64,000 nt of DNA from Loripinus fragilis (taxonomy: Eukaryota; Mollusca; Bivalvia; Lucinida; Lucinidae): positions 69,761,254 to 69,825,253 of the forward strand of contig OZ026518.1 of NCBI GenBank assembly GCA_964019695.1. Direction: 5' to 3'. The position numbers and the translations under genes are program-made. Below the pieces are notes generated by a model. The model worked only from the letters and a program-made list of their open reading frames with translations, was not told where the DNA came from and did not search any database. Of this stretch, positions 32,338-43,215 are shown in pieces (positions within the stretch are counted from its first letter, which is position 1; each line of letters opens with the position of its first letter).

Positions 32338-33022
32338 CGCTTTCGCCATCGCGCTAGTTGTAGCGTCACGCTCTAGTTCCTTGGAGTATACCAAAATCAG
32401 TGCATGCAGTGCGTGCAGGCGCGGAGAGAAATGTGTGTCATATGGTAGTATCTATACACTTCAAGTATATTTTGGCCGGTAGACGAGACCTGGGCCCGGA
32501 ATTACAATGCACCCTTAAAGTTAAGCAAGACTTAAGTTAAGTATTGATATTTCAACATGCTATATAAACTGATAAATAAATTGCCTGGATCGATGTGGAA
32601 TTTGTGGCCAAAGATATCATTGTGATCTTCAGAAAAATTAAAAATATTTTGATTTTAATCAGTTTTAAACGTTATTTTTCGCATCCTGAAAAATCAATAC
32701 TTAACTTAAGTCTTCCTTAACTCTAAGGAGGCATTGTAATTCCGGGCCCTGATACTTACATCTGTAGCGCATCTGCACAAAAAGGCTGAGCTAAAGGTTG
32801 TAGGGGTCTTGGCGGTGAGGACTTGGAGTAGGGCAGGGGTAAGTATGCTAGTTTGTACACGGAGAGCAGCGTTTGAGATGGATTGGTGGTGGTTTGGGGT
32901 TGTTTCAGTAGATACTACAATATGACACACATTTTCTCTCCGCGCCTGCATGCACTGCATGTATTGACATGGTATACTCCAAAGAACTAGAGCATGACGT
33001 TACAACTAGCGCGATGGCGAAA
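32338..33022. mobile_element. Foldback element with about 115-bp arms
   Basis: CGCTTTCGCCATCGCGCTAG...GTAGTATCT (32338-32453) is inverted at 32910-33022 (AGATACTAC...CTAGCGCGATGGCGAAAG) with modest divergence. A MITE (32492-32749) sits in the spacer. No TSD was defined. Confidence 0.85.
32492..32749. mobile_element. GGGCCCGGAATTACAATGC MITE, full copy
   Basis: About 31-bp TIRs, GGGCCCGGAATTACAATGCA...TTAAAG and its inverse, with further inner complementarity (GTTAAGCAAGACTTAAGTTA against TTAACTTAAGTCTTCCTTAA). A shorter copy is in the reverse transcriptase at 36643. Confidence 0.92.
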
Positions 33023-35516
33023 GATTGGAGAGACCGTTTTATTCGTATACATGTATATAATTTGTAAAGTCAGTATCTGCACTTTAGTATAAAACGTAAC
33101 ATAAGTATCGCTGACGAAAGAAAATACATATGACAGATGTCTGCAGTCGATATATTTGTCTAGCTTAAACACATTATGCTTAAATTGTTTCACTTATACT
33201 ATTGAAATAAATCACATCAGTCTTGTATTTTGTGTACTGTTATTTTAAATGTCAGTTGGGTAACGTTGATTACAGGTCATTCACAGAAAAATGACGATAG
33301 AAAACTGAATAAATCATGACCCGTACCTAAATAAAAATAGTAAATAAGTTTTTTCTCCCTTGGGTAGCAACAAACTCTTAAAGTAGCCCATATATCTCAG
33401 TTTGACCCCATAGAAGGAGAATTTGGTCAGAATTACGCAAGTTCTTAGCATGGCATCATAACTCCACAATGTGTTGATAGAATGCTATCAAACAGTACAT
33501 TTTTGGAAACTAGAATTCAACGGCTACTTGGTGGTTTAATTTTTGGCGAAAAAAAATTCGGCGTACACGTGCAGCGCATGCTCAAAATGAGTAGAGTTTA
33601 TACACTGGATGAAATTTTAAGCAAAATATTTGTAAAATAACGAAGGAAAATTGGGGACCTTACTTACGATCATGGTTTGACAAATAAACGATTTGGTGCC
33701 AACTTAATTTTTATTAAAATATATTATGCGATCACTGCTTGCACGACTTACACCTTTACATTCAGAAAATGCTGACTCATAAAGAAATGGTAAACTTTCA
33801 AAAATGGGACTTTTTTCGATTTTTCTTTATACTTTTACTATAAATTGTGTCACTGCAGGAGCATGAAAAATGCCTATTGAGTATATGCTTTGCTTTATAT
33901 GTAGCAAACAATGCATAAAGATCAATTCGTCGCGCAAAAAATGTGGCTTGTTTAGTTCTGTATTCAAGAAAATTGTTCCTTATAACACCACCCCTACTTT
34001 TCAAGAAGTGGGTGGGGTAACTTAACACCTCACATTTTGTCGATGGCATAAGCATTTCTCATGGTATCGCGTTATCCATCACACAAATGATTGATTTCTA
34101 CTCTTTAGGTATTTTTATTTTTTTTGTTTGCCACCGTTTTCAATTGAAATGAACCAGAACGTCAACTCATCGCTAAATTTACTCTGGCCCATGGGAAGAT
34201 CATCAGAGTTATCTCCCCTTTGCCCTAGTTTACAAACTTTATTTTGGTTTCAATACAAAGAGCATAAAATGTGCTTGACAAAAATACCAACGCACGACAT
34301 TTTTAAACTATTGTCTAATATATATTTTCAAAATATGTGCATTGTGACATGCGATTTTTAGTCGAGAAAAATAGCGATTTGCTTTGCTTTCTAGAGGGTT
34401 TTGTATTGCTGTTCCGGTATTTAGTTATTAGAAACCTCCAACTCGGTCATCACTTGAATAAAAACTGTACCTGTATGTGGCCTACCAAATGGTACAAAAT
34501 TATAAATTTTTTGAGCTATTGTTAATGTTCTGCACACTTTTCAAAAGGTAAAATGTTATATTTTTCACTGAAATTTTGTGTTTTCCAGTATACAAACAGT
34601 ACACGTATTCACAATAATATTTTTGTGTCTGTATGATAGTATCCTCATGAAAATTGTGTCATACCATAGAGGAACAATAGCTCTTAAAAATGATACCAAA
34701 CATGATAGGGTTTGTAAATCGGTTACTGAGATAAAAGGCCATGCTAAGAACTTTCCAAATGCCCCTCGTACTAGGTTTGTCTTTGTAAAATTCTTGAAAG
34801 GATGCTTCCAAAATGTTTCCTACAATAATAAACATGGTAATTGAAGCCTTTTGAAAGACTTTTACCCTTTTTTACAGTTTAAAAATCTTCTTGTTATTGG
34901 AAAGGATAAAATATAGAAAAACAGTTTGTAAAAAGGCTCTGATTGTTGCACTTGGTGAACTTTGACCCTATTTGAAAGTCGACAGATGGACATTTAGTGA
35001 TAAAATATTTTCTCAGTGTTTTCATGACTTATAACTATAAACATACACAATTTGGCCTGAAATGAAATAGGTTTACATATAAAAAGATATAATTGTTTTA
35101 CAGTAGTAATTTTTTTCCTCTTTTTTGCACTCAATGACTTTTGACCTAATTTCTGGCCTTCATATGCAAATTCAGACCGGCATCCACCCCTATGGCTTAG
35201 CACACATGCTAAATATTATGTTAAAAGTGGTCCAACAAATGTACTCGAAAATGCCTACAAAATCCAAAAATATGCATCTTTTTCGATTCGGATTACCAAC
35301 TAATTTATACGGACATGTAAATCAGAGGCGAGCTCATTGTACTGATGTCAGGCTTGACACATTACGAAACAAGATCGGTACCAGAAGAACGAGCGCCCGC
35401 GAGCTCTCGTATTGGTGAGCTCCTCTCGCATTGGTGAACTCGCCTCAGTTGTATGTAGTCCATAGGGCCAGTTAAGAAAAGTATTTTAGCGTAAAAATGA
35501 GATTGTTTTCTTATCC
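33023..35516. other. No gene seen (2.5 kb)
   Basis: AT-rich single-copy-looking DNA. Frames of 60-97 codons occur on both strands, but none has domain-like motifs, consistent splice signals or a biased composition. GAGCTC motifs cluster at 35398-35440. Confidence 0.4.
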
Positions 35517-35655
35517 ATCAGTTTAAACATGTGTTTTGGTTGCTCACAAGAACCGTCTCATCGAGACGTTTGTATGAGTACCCACAACATATGTTTTTGT
35601 TGAGATGTAAGAAAAATAATTTTCAGTGACGCACTCTTATCTGGGGCTTGAATGT
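35517..35655 (+). repeat. Palindromic dispersed element, copy 5
   Basis: TTTAAACATGTGTTTTGGTT, AAGAACCGTCTCATCGAGAC, GAGTACCCACAACATATG and ACGCACTCTTATCTGGGGCT. Confidence 0.85.
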
Positions 35656-35677
35656 ACTATAATTTAAATTTCGAAGT

Positions 35678-35885
35678 GGTTATTTACAGTCAACTGTAAA
35701 TAGCCAAAAAAAAAAAAACACATTAAAATGGCTATTTACAGTCAACTGTCAATAGCCAAAAAAACGTTAAAATAGCTATTTACAGTTGACTGTCAATAGC
35801 AATTTTAACGTTTTTTGGCTAATGACAGTCAACTGTAAACAGCCATTTTAACGTTTTTTGGCTAATGACAGTCAGTGTCGTTATT
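35678..35885. repeat. Array of five palindromic units, GGCTATTTACAGTCAACTGT
   Basis: A roughly 27-bp palindrome (GGCTATTTACAGTCAACTGT then AAATAGCC) occurs at about 35678, 35730, 35773, 35817 and 35859. Spacers are A-rich or T-rich with ACGTTAAAAT / ATTTTAACGTTTTTT. The spacer orientation flips in mid-array, so the whole array is itself roughly palindromic. Confidence 0.9.
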
Positions 35886-36106
35886 TATTTTGGATACAGG
35901 GAGAAATTATTGGTTATATCCCTTTATTTAGCTGAAATCCTTGTTTGGCTTTTGTTGAGGCATTTTTTTTCATAATGGTGCGAATCAACGACTTCCCGCT
36001 CCGAAAGTGGAAAAAGAACTTAACGATCGCAAAATCAAGAAATTAGACAGGCTAATTGCAAAGATTTGGTAAGCACTTAATCTAGAGCTTCCTAACATTA
36101 TTTTGA
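35886..36106. other. No gene seen
   Basis: AT-rich DNA upstream of the truncated reverse transcriptase. Confidence 0.4.
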
Positions 36107-37085
36107 TATGACTTTATGATGTCTCTTTCTGATGATAAGCAGGCTGATGTCATTGATGCGTTTAACACTACTTCCAGATATTTGGACGATATTTTAAATA
36201 TTAATAATGTTTATTTTGACAATATGGTTAGTCAAATATACTCTTCAGAGCTCTAACTGAATAAAGCCAATGCCTCTGATACCGAAGCCGCATTTTCAGA
36301 CTTGCATTTGTCAATTTCTAATGATATTGTTTCTACCAAAATTTATGATAAACGTGACGACTTTGATTTTGAAATTGTCAATTTCCCATTTTTAGATGGT
36401 GATGTTCCTCGTTCTACATCCTATGGAGTCTATATCTCTCAACTCATTCGTTTTGCTAGAGCATCTAGCTATGTTGCTGACTTCAACACTCGCAATAAAC
36501 TGTTAACTCAGAAACTTCTTAAACAAGGCTATCTGTATCATAAACTTCGCAAAACATTTTCAAAATTTTATAGACGATACTATGATTTGATTTCTAAATT
36601 CCAAGTGACTTAAATTTCTCTTGCGCCAAGGACTTTCGGAACCAGGGCCCGGAATTACAATGCCTCCTTAAAGTTAAGCAAGGCTTAAGTTAAGCATTGA
36701 TATTTCAACATGCTATATTAAATGCTAAATAAATTGCCTGGATCGATGTGGTATTTGTGGTCAAAGATATCATTGCGATCTTCAGAAAAATTAAAATTAT
36801 TTTGATTTTAATCAGTTTTAAACACTTTAAGGAGGCATTGTAATTCCGGGCCCTGATTTCTATGGTGACTTGGTGTATAAATTGAAGAAGATTGTTGGCT
36901 CTAATAATTTTTCAGCGCTGTTCATTAAAATAATTTCCCATTATGAAAAGATTGGCTATAACATTTATGTATTGCAACAGACTGCATGCTTGATAGTCAA
37001 CCCAATCACGGTTGGCATCTTTGCTTTCCTCTTTAATTGCACGCCGGTGGGTCGGACTTCAGACCCTATGATGGTTCCGACTTAA
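36107..37085 (+). pseudogene. Reverse transcriptase fragment (YLDD palm plus C-terminal region) of a retroelement
   Basis: In frame from 36107 the sequence reads YDFMMSLSDDKQAD, then TTSRYLDDILNINN with the catalytic YLDD at 36179-36190, then LNKANASDTEA, DLHLSISND, KIYDKRDDFDFEI, NFPFLDGDVPR, SYGVYISQLIRFAR, GYLYHKLRKTFSKFYRR and, after an insertion, DFYGDLVYKLKKIVG and CLIVNPITV. I recall the same motif order from RT proteins in bivalve and coral genomes; the FLDL...KIYDK..D layout also resembles Penelope-like RTs, so the class is uncertain. The 5' part (fingers and upstream domains) is missing. It is broken by a TAA at 36254 (a Gln-type position), a 1-nt frameshift near 36609 and the MITE at 36643. 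It would have copied element RNA into DNA. Confidence 0.88.
36643..36855. mobile_element. GGGCCCGGAATTACAATGC MITE inserted in the reverse transcriptase
   Basis: CAGGGCCCGGAATTACAATG...CTTTAAG and its perfect inverse form the ends. Compared with the copy at 32492 it lacks part of the inner 3' arm. The coding sequence resumes directly after it at the next expected residues (from ...GLSEP to DFYGD...). Confidence 0.93.
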
Positions 37086-37620
37086 AGATTTATCTATTGA
37101 TGAGATGGTAGGGGCCTGATGCTTTGGCTGTTTGTTGGGCCCACCGGGGTTTACCTGTTGGATTTCTTTTGCTCCGGTATTCAGTTTAATTTACTGTTGA
37201 GTCCTTATCCTTGTTTTATCTCCTTGTTATATCTTGATTTATATGCTTTAGGAGATGATGCATTGATAAGTTAGGGGTTTTTCATGCAAACCAAATATCT
37301 ATGTGTCTTGATCCACATCTGAATTAGGGGTGAGGTTGGCGCCGTTAAACCGGTTTAAGCCCTCCAGTAAAATATTTTACTGACCGTTCCAAGGCGGTAC
37401 TTCTTTTGTGGATCTTTATGTTTTTGTTCTGTCTTGTGTTTGCTATGTCTTTGTGCGCGTCTGCTTGGTTGACCTCTTGGCTCTCGTTGGTGGTGTCTAC
37501 TGTGAGTTTGTCACTTTCCCATAGGTATCCTGGGTCAGGTGTGGTACTTGATTGTATCGATTCCTGATCTTTGCACCCTTACTTACTTTAAGTGCAGAGT
37601 AAGAAGAATTTCTGATCGAC
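37086..37620 (+). mobile_element. 3' untranslated region of the same retroelement
   Basis: Follows the RT stop. Landmarks are GGGGCCTGATGCTTTGGCTG, GCTCCGGTATTCAG, GTCTTGATCCACATCTGAAT, GGGTGAGGTTGGCGCCG and TGGGTCAGGTGTGGTACTTG. Copies are at 40832 (plus) and 16450 and 17470 (minus). Confidence 0.8.
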
Positions 37621-38316
37621 ACGAGCAGCCTTGTCTTTGTTGTTGATTTTTAGACTTGGAAACATCTCTCACAAAGTTTTTTGTTTAAAAAATGTCGGTC
37701 CAGATCTGGATTGAAACTCTTTGGTATCACGGATCCAAAATAGGCTCCGTGTTAGCATTTAATAAAACGTTACTTTAATAGACATCTCATCTGGGTCTAC
37801 CGTGTACTCAATTATTCATCAAACTCATGATGGCAGATCGTAACCGTTCTTTTGACTAATTATATTTTAGTTTGCTCTGCAGACTACTGCTAAAATATCA
37901 AACAAGAGTGAGTCATGATCTGATTATATATGGGAGCTGTCTGATTCTGATCTATACTGCTTGTGGATGTTGTGTACCTGTAAGTTTTCATGTTTGGCAA
38001 TCATTTCCAGTCTGCAAAATTATGTATATGTGTACGAGGGCCACTACAGGGATTTCGGTATTTATACTTAACGCATTTTCGAGCATGGAAAGCGAAGGCG
38101 TGTCGGCATATGCGAAGACTCACCAGAACCTTCTCAACTCCCTTCTACAAAGTATGGATGTCTCGAAGAGAGGATCCAAGTGGCATATTCAACATGCTCT
38201 GTATTGAGACAGCCATAGATTTTTTTCTTTTCTTCTTTTCGGCCTGTTGAAATTTATTTATATTTTGTAAAGTTTACACCCGCGAATTCGGGAAAAGGCC
38301 TTTGCTAAAAATATTT
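37621..38316. other. No gene seen
   Basis: Frames of 86-111 codons overlap here (37872-38250), but they show no domain and lie in different frames of the same stretch. Not called. Confidence 0.35.
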
Positions 38317-38411
38317 AGTCTCGAAAAATGTGCAAAATATGAAACCTGTTAAAAATGTGCAAAATATGAAACCTGTGCACAGGTTTCATATTTTGCACAT
38401 TTTTCGAGACT
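38317..38411. repeat. Perfect 33-bp inverted repeat with a duplicated arm
   Basis: AGTCTCGAAAAATGTGCAAA...AACCTGT (38317-38349) is exactly complementary to 38379-38411. A second copy of the inner AAAAATGTGCAAAATATGAA segment lies between them, so the right arm can pair with either left copy. Confidence 0.95.
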
Positions 38412-40187
38412 GCACTTTTTTTTAAATTTCGAGATAAACGAATGTTTTCTCTTTATTTTTTGGGGGGTGGGGGGGGGGGGGGAAGGGGGTAGATGGGGTA
38501 TTGCGGTGGAGGCAATATAAGAAGATTTTATTAGTGAAATAGAATCTTTTCATATAATCTATTTTTATTTTCACTTAAGTATTACCCAAAAGCTTAATCT
38601 CTCCCAATAGACAGGATTAGTGTACTTCACCGGGATGCAATAAAACTCCCGTGGCGCTTGACGCGTGCTGGATTAAGAGGTGTGACAACCTTTATTCAGG
38701 AGACGAGACTTTAATTAGGTTTATAAATTACCTTCGGCGGCATCATTAGCTCGAGCAGAATGTGCACTTGCGCGGTCTGTCCTCATATTGTTTTGTATTT
38801 TTATGATTTTCGACGACGTATTGTTGATGCCATAAACAATTGCTATCGAATATTGTTCTCCTATGCCCTCAGAAGATCACAATGACCATGACCAGATTGA
38901 GCATATGTTCACACCGATCCTGGCCATCGATGTCTGATGATCCTGGCCATTGATTTCTCTCAATATCTCGTACCCCCCCCCCCCCCCAAAAGTCCTCGGG
39001 AACATGATGGTATTGCATGTTACATGTATGTACTACACTATCTTCTGTCATAAAAATATATTATGCTGTATCCTCATCGGCTTTTATTGCCTATTGGAAT
39101 ATCTGATTATTAGTGCTTTCGAGGTGAATTCAACACATTGTGGCAAAGTTTCATTCTGGCCACTTAAAACATGTTATAGAAAGGGATCCTAATCCATAAC
39201 CTGCCATACGAGGCTAGAGTATAAATCTGTACCCATGGACACCTCAGGAGATACTCTCAATTTTTCTTCATACGTAGGCTTTGACCAAGCATCTACTGTT
39301 TACTGTCTAAAAGTATTAGGAATATCAGGCATAACCAAAAAATATTTGAAATTTTTCGGTCCCAAAAAGCATTCCCATTCTGTATATTGACCTTAAAAAG
39401 CCCTAAAATGTATAGAAATGGCCCACCAAAATAGTCCAATTTTGTAATGACCCCCCCCCCCCAAAAAAAAATCCACAATTTCTTCATACCCCAAAATTTT
39501 CATTATACTGTAATTTTGAACCCAATATAATGTCCAGAATCTATGTATATATGAAAATATTGGAGTACCCCCACCCCCTCCCTGGGACAGACACTGCCAT
39601 AGGAAAACCCACGACTGGAAGAGTGTCACTTTGTACTTTCAGTATTCAACAATGTGTGCATATGCCAAGTTTTCTCATTTAAGGAAAATAATTTCAAACA
39701 TATCAAAATGTTATTCTTCAAAAATACCAAAACCCCATTATTATTAATGTTATCATGACATACTATACAGCATGTCTGCAACACCACATACAGTGCTGAT
39801 AATCAGTTTAGCAACACACCGTACAAAACAATTTCTGACCCCTCTATTATTTTCGTTGCAAATAATTGCACTTCCATAGCACGGTATTTAGAAATATCAA
39901 TATAATCTGAAACAAAATACATCACGATATACTCATAATGCAACATCAGTTATTTCAAATAATATTTATGGCAAATACATGTATTTACGAAATGGTATTG
40001 GTGTTGATTTTAAAATAATGATTTTCTAACAATAAATGTGAAAATAACCGAACTCACAGCAATAAACAAAAACATGGAGTAATACATGGAAAAGACCTTT
40101 ACTTATGATTCCTAAACTACTGGTATGAAATTGAAATTCTCATGATAAATAATTTAAAATCAGATAAATAAACAATCCGAGGCTTAC
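38412..40187. other. No gene seen; poly-G/poly-C patches
   Basis: G runs at 38461-38490, C runs at 38972-38988 and 39450-39462. The 39555-39600 patch matches the G-run repeat of 31224 in reverse. Otherwise AT-rich and featureless. Confidence 0.45.
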
Positions 40188-40384
40188 CTGACATGTTTTC
40201 ACAATGATTTGTCCACTATACAGATCAACAGAAGGGGTCACGTGTACTTTTTGCCCCCAACCAGAGAAAAATGACACTGGTGTTGTGATTGACAGTGAAG
40301 CACACCTGATTCGCAAGTGCAAAGCAAGTTTCTTGTTTGCTCCATTTACTGTCCATGTTCACTTGGACTGTTTACACTCCAACG
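40188..40384 (-). CDS. Candidate internal exon with strong splice donor, unrecognised
   Basis: On the minus strand an open stretch ends with AAAACATGTCAG followed by GTAAGC, a near-consensus donor; the exon would end at 40188. The frame running into the donor includes LRIRCASLSITTPVSFFSG and SVDLYSGQIIVKTCQ. An acceptor-like AAACAG precedes it at about 40385, but that acceptor's natural frame differs and meets a TGA, so the phase is unsettled. No domain was recognised; single-exon evidence only. Confidence 0.22.
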
Positions 40385-40494
40385 CAACCGTGAATACAAC
40401 TACATATTAAATACCATACTGTTTTGTTTCCTAAGTTATGCATATTTTCTTTTTAGATTAGATATTAATAGTAAACTGTAAATATAAGCAATAA

Positions 40495-40610
40495 ATTCAA
40501 TTTTTGGTCTATTCATAGAATCATGAATACTCTGGGTCTCTTTTACTTTAAGTTACTTTGCAAGAGACCAGAAGTATTCATGATTCCATGAGCATTCCAA
40601 AATTGAATTA
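40495..40610. repeat. Hairpin with about 45-bp arms
   Basis: AATTCAATTTTTGGTCTATT...GAATACTCTGGGTCTCTT pairs with AAGAGACCAGAAGTATTCAT...CAAAATTGAATT around a loop of about 25 nt. Confidence 0.85.
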
Positions 40611-40831
40611 ATTTCTTAATAGAATATGATGCAGCATTGATTGTCCAATACTTGTCAATAAATTTCAATTTTCACCACATGCCGTCATCTTTAGTAAACA
40701 AACATGAAAATTTGTGCTAACAATAATATTCCCACTTAATATTCAAAACAAACACTATGCACAATCAAGGTTTCCATTGCTCCCCAACACGTCAATCAAC
40801 ATAATGTACAATACGCTAGTAGATACAAACA

Positions 40832-41385
40832 TGACTTCAGACTCTATGACGGTTCCGACTTAAAGACTTATCTGTTGATGAGATGGTAGGGGCCTGATGC
40901 TTTGGCTGTTGTCAATTCCAACGGGGCTTACCTGTTGGATTTCCTTTGCTCCGGTATTCAGCTTTATGCACTTTTGAGTCCTTATCTTTGCCTTATCTCC
41001 TTTTTATATCCTGATTTATATGTTCTAAGAGATGATGCATTGATCAATTATGGGTCCTTCATGCAAACCAAACATCAATGTGTCTTGGTACACGTCTGAA
41101 CTAAGGGTGAGGTTGGCGCCAGAAAACCAGGTAAAGCCCTCCAGTAAAATATTTTTACTGACCTTTCCAAGTCGGTACTTGTTTTGGTGATAACTCGTGT
41201 TATTTATGTCTTGTGTTTGTCATGCTTTCGCGTCTGTTCATTGCTGCCTGCTGGGAAAGGGCTGACCCCTTGGCTTTTGTTTATGGTGTTTATTGTGTTT
41301 TTGTTACTTTACCATGTGGTATCCTGGGTCAGGTGTGGTACTTGATTGTATTGTTTCCTGACGTTTGCCGTCTTTCTTACTTTCA
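40832..41385 (+). mobile_element. Retroelement 3' end, plus strand copy
   Basis: Starts within the last codons of the RT frame (ACTTCAGACTCTATGACGGT then TCCGACTTAAAG) and follows the 37086-37620 region to a TGGTACTTGATTGTATTG stretch. Strongly 5'-truncated. Confidence 0.85.
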
Positions 41386-41747
41386 ATCACCATTAACCCT
41401 AATGGATTTCCCCAAACATGCTGATACAATACATTTGGGACTGCCAATTGCGTACTTTAAGGGATGACAGGAGGAATTTTCTAAACCATGATGTTTTTCT
41501 GTCCCTGAAGATTGTTATAACCTTAACAAACAGTACAGAACCTGTTGAAATGCATCTGGGTCTTCACTGTTTGCAAAAGTACTTGTTTCGGGGTTTCCTA
41601 AATACAAATGATTAAAGAACAATTATTTTTTGGAAATCATACTTATTGGCGGCGGTGAATAGTTTACATCTCCACTTGATACCACGCCACGTAATTTAAG
41701 TAAATATTACTAAAACAGACTCATGATTTCACCGTTGGAAAAACTGT
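41386..41747. other. No gene seen; 3' flank of the glycosyltransferase exon
   Basis: Downstream of the minus-strand glycosyltransferase stop. TTTATT and ATTAAA-type strings occur in the AT-rich flank, but no polyadenylation signal can be chosen with confidence. Confidence 0.35.
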
Positions 41748-43025
41748 CTAATGTCTCTGTCTACCAGGCCAAGTCTTCAGGTCATTTAAATTGTCGTAGT
41801 ATGGCTTAATTGTATCTTTCGTGACACTTACAATAGTCTGACTTCTCATATCATAGAGGTAGAGGTCCTGATTCTTATCACTCATGAAGGCCGCTTTAAC
41901 TCCATAACCACTTCTTGTCAGAACTAGGAGGTCACATTTAGAGAGCAGGTACTGCTCTAGCAATACTGCATACAAACCTTCACAAGTATTTGATTTAACA
42001 TAGGTCACATGATCTATGTGTACAATCGGCATATCAACTGTAAACCTGCTTGTAAAATGTTCCATAACGTATTGTTTAATCTCGTCTGCATCTGAGGCCA
42101 CGTAAATTACGTATTTCGAAGGATCATCATATGCTTTTAGAAACTGGATTATAGTTGTAACATTTGGTCTACCTGCACGTCTCACATTATCTCTAGGAAT
42201 TGATGGATTCCCTCCATAACGAATGTGACTGCATATCAGTTTTTGTGGTCTTACAACTTTCTCCATATACAAATCGATCCCCTTTTAAAGTGTTGCCGAC
42301 GGCCTAAACAAATCGTCTAGTACTATTTTATCTATTTCCGAGCTTGACTTACCAACTGCCCATTTTAAATTGACTGCAGCCTTTGGGTTAGACATAATGG
42401 CATCATTCCACTCATTTCCAGTTCGAATAAAAACAACCCGACTTTGAAAAAAATTATCAAAGTTAGTTTTCTTTATCGCATCAATAAATAACTTTTTTGT
42501 TGCATTGTGCAGAGTTTCTGTATGCGATTCTGGTAGGTTGAGTACATAATCAGAACATTTCGTCCAGTTGTATCTGTTAGGCACTAGATAGTTGTCAAGA
42601 GTACATGCTTTATTATGAATAATAATAAAATATCTCTTGGTCAGAAGTGCCATCAAGTATGTGGAGATGAACCCCTTCTGACGGTCAGCCCAACCATTAC
42701 AATGCTCATTTTCGAGGCACCGGTATACAATAAACTTCTTCCGCTCGCATGGCGTTTCATCAATTAAAGTTTGTGAACGGTTTGAAATTCGGTTGTGCAT
42801 TCCATCGTCATTTTGCTTTTCGAATCCTACATTATCTATTCTTATTTCATGTATGTCGGTATGTCTTGATGGCTCTTCGTTGGCAGCAAACTTAGAATTA
42901 TCTTTGTAGTCTGTTTTATCCTCTGCATAGAGCTTTCTGTTCTTGTTATTTATGCTGTCTACAAGGTCATTGCTCTTAGATACAACATATAACAAACACA
43001 CACTGACGCAAACGAATGCAACTAT
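41748..43025 (-). pseudogene. Type II membrane glycosyltransferase (fucosyltransferase-like), terminal exon with one in-frame stop
   Basis: One frame runs from a TTTTTCAG acceptor (exon starts 43025) to TAG at 41748, 425 sense codons plus one internal TAA (42287-42285). It opens with a hydrophobic anchor (IVAFVCVSVCLLYVV), then a polar stem (KSNDLVDS to about NRISNRSQT), then the catalytic region. Motifs: CNGWADRQKG, LMALLTKRYFIII, NYLVPNRYNW-like DNYLVPNRYNW, VVFIRTGN, then after the stop ICSHIRYGGNP, YVASDADEIK, LVLTRSGYGVKAAF. This order resembles the GT-B fucosyltransferase clan (GT23/GT37-type): donor binding around the HIRxG segment and Golgi lumenal action are inferred. Reading is in phase across the stop (SATL-stop-KGIDLY), so a single substitution, a sequencing error or a recent null is the cause. 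The first, short cytoplasmic exon was not found; a GTAAGT after 43341 is a possible donor. Confidence 0.8.
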
Positions 43026-43119
43026 CTGAAAAATAGGAAATGGACTCTTTACATACTTAGTAATTTATAAATAATTTTAGTGGATTGCAATTTTTTTTCG
43101 AAATTTATATTATTTTTTT

Positions 43120-43215
43120 TTCCCAACCATCAGAGTGTCAAACAATTTAGATCTATTCAAACTGTTTGCAAAGATCATCAGCAGACGACACTACTAGGCA
43201 AAGACTTAAAAAGCA
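43120..43215. repeat. Fragment of the CAAACAGTTTGGA / GTCGTCTG palindromic family
   Basis: ATCAGAGTGTCAAACAATTT, TCAAACTGTTTGCAAAG and CAGACGACACTACTAGGCAA match the order in the fuller copy at 56225-56400. It lies in the putative intron upstream of the glycosyltransferase exon. Confidence 0.75.

Noticed and set aside
35678..35885. CRISPR-like array
   Set aside because: Spacing resembles repeats and spacers, but spacers are near-identical A/T-rich strings, units are palindromic, and the context is eukaryotic.
37872..38250. Two overlapping ORFs of 111 and 86 codons
   Set aside because: Different frames of the same DNA, neither with motifs or splice signals.
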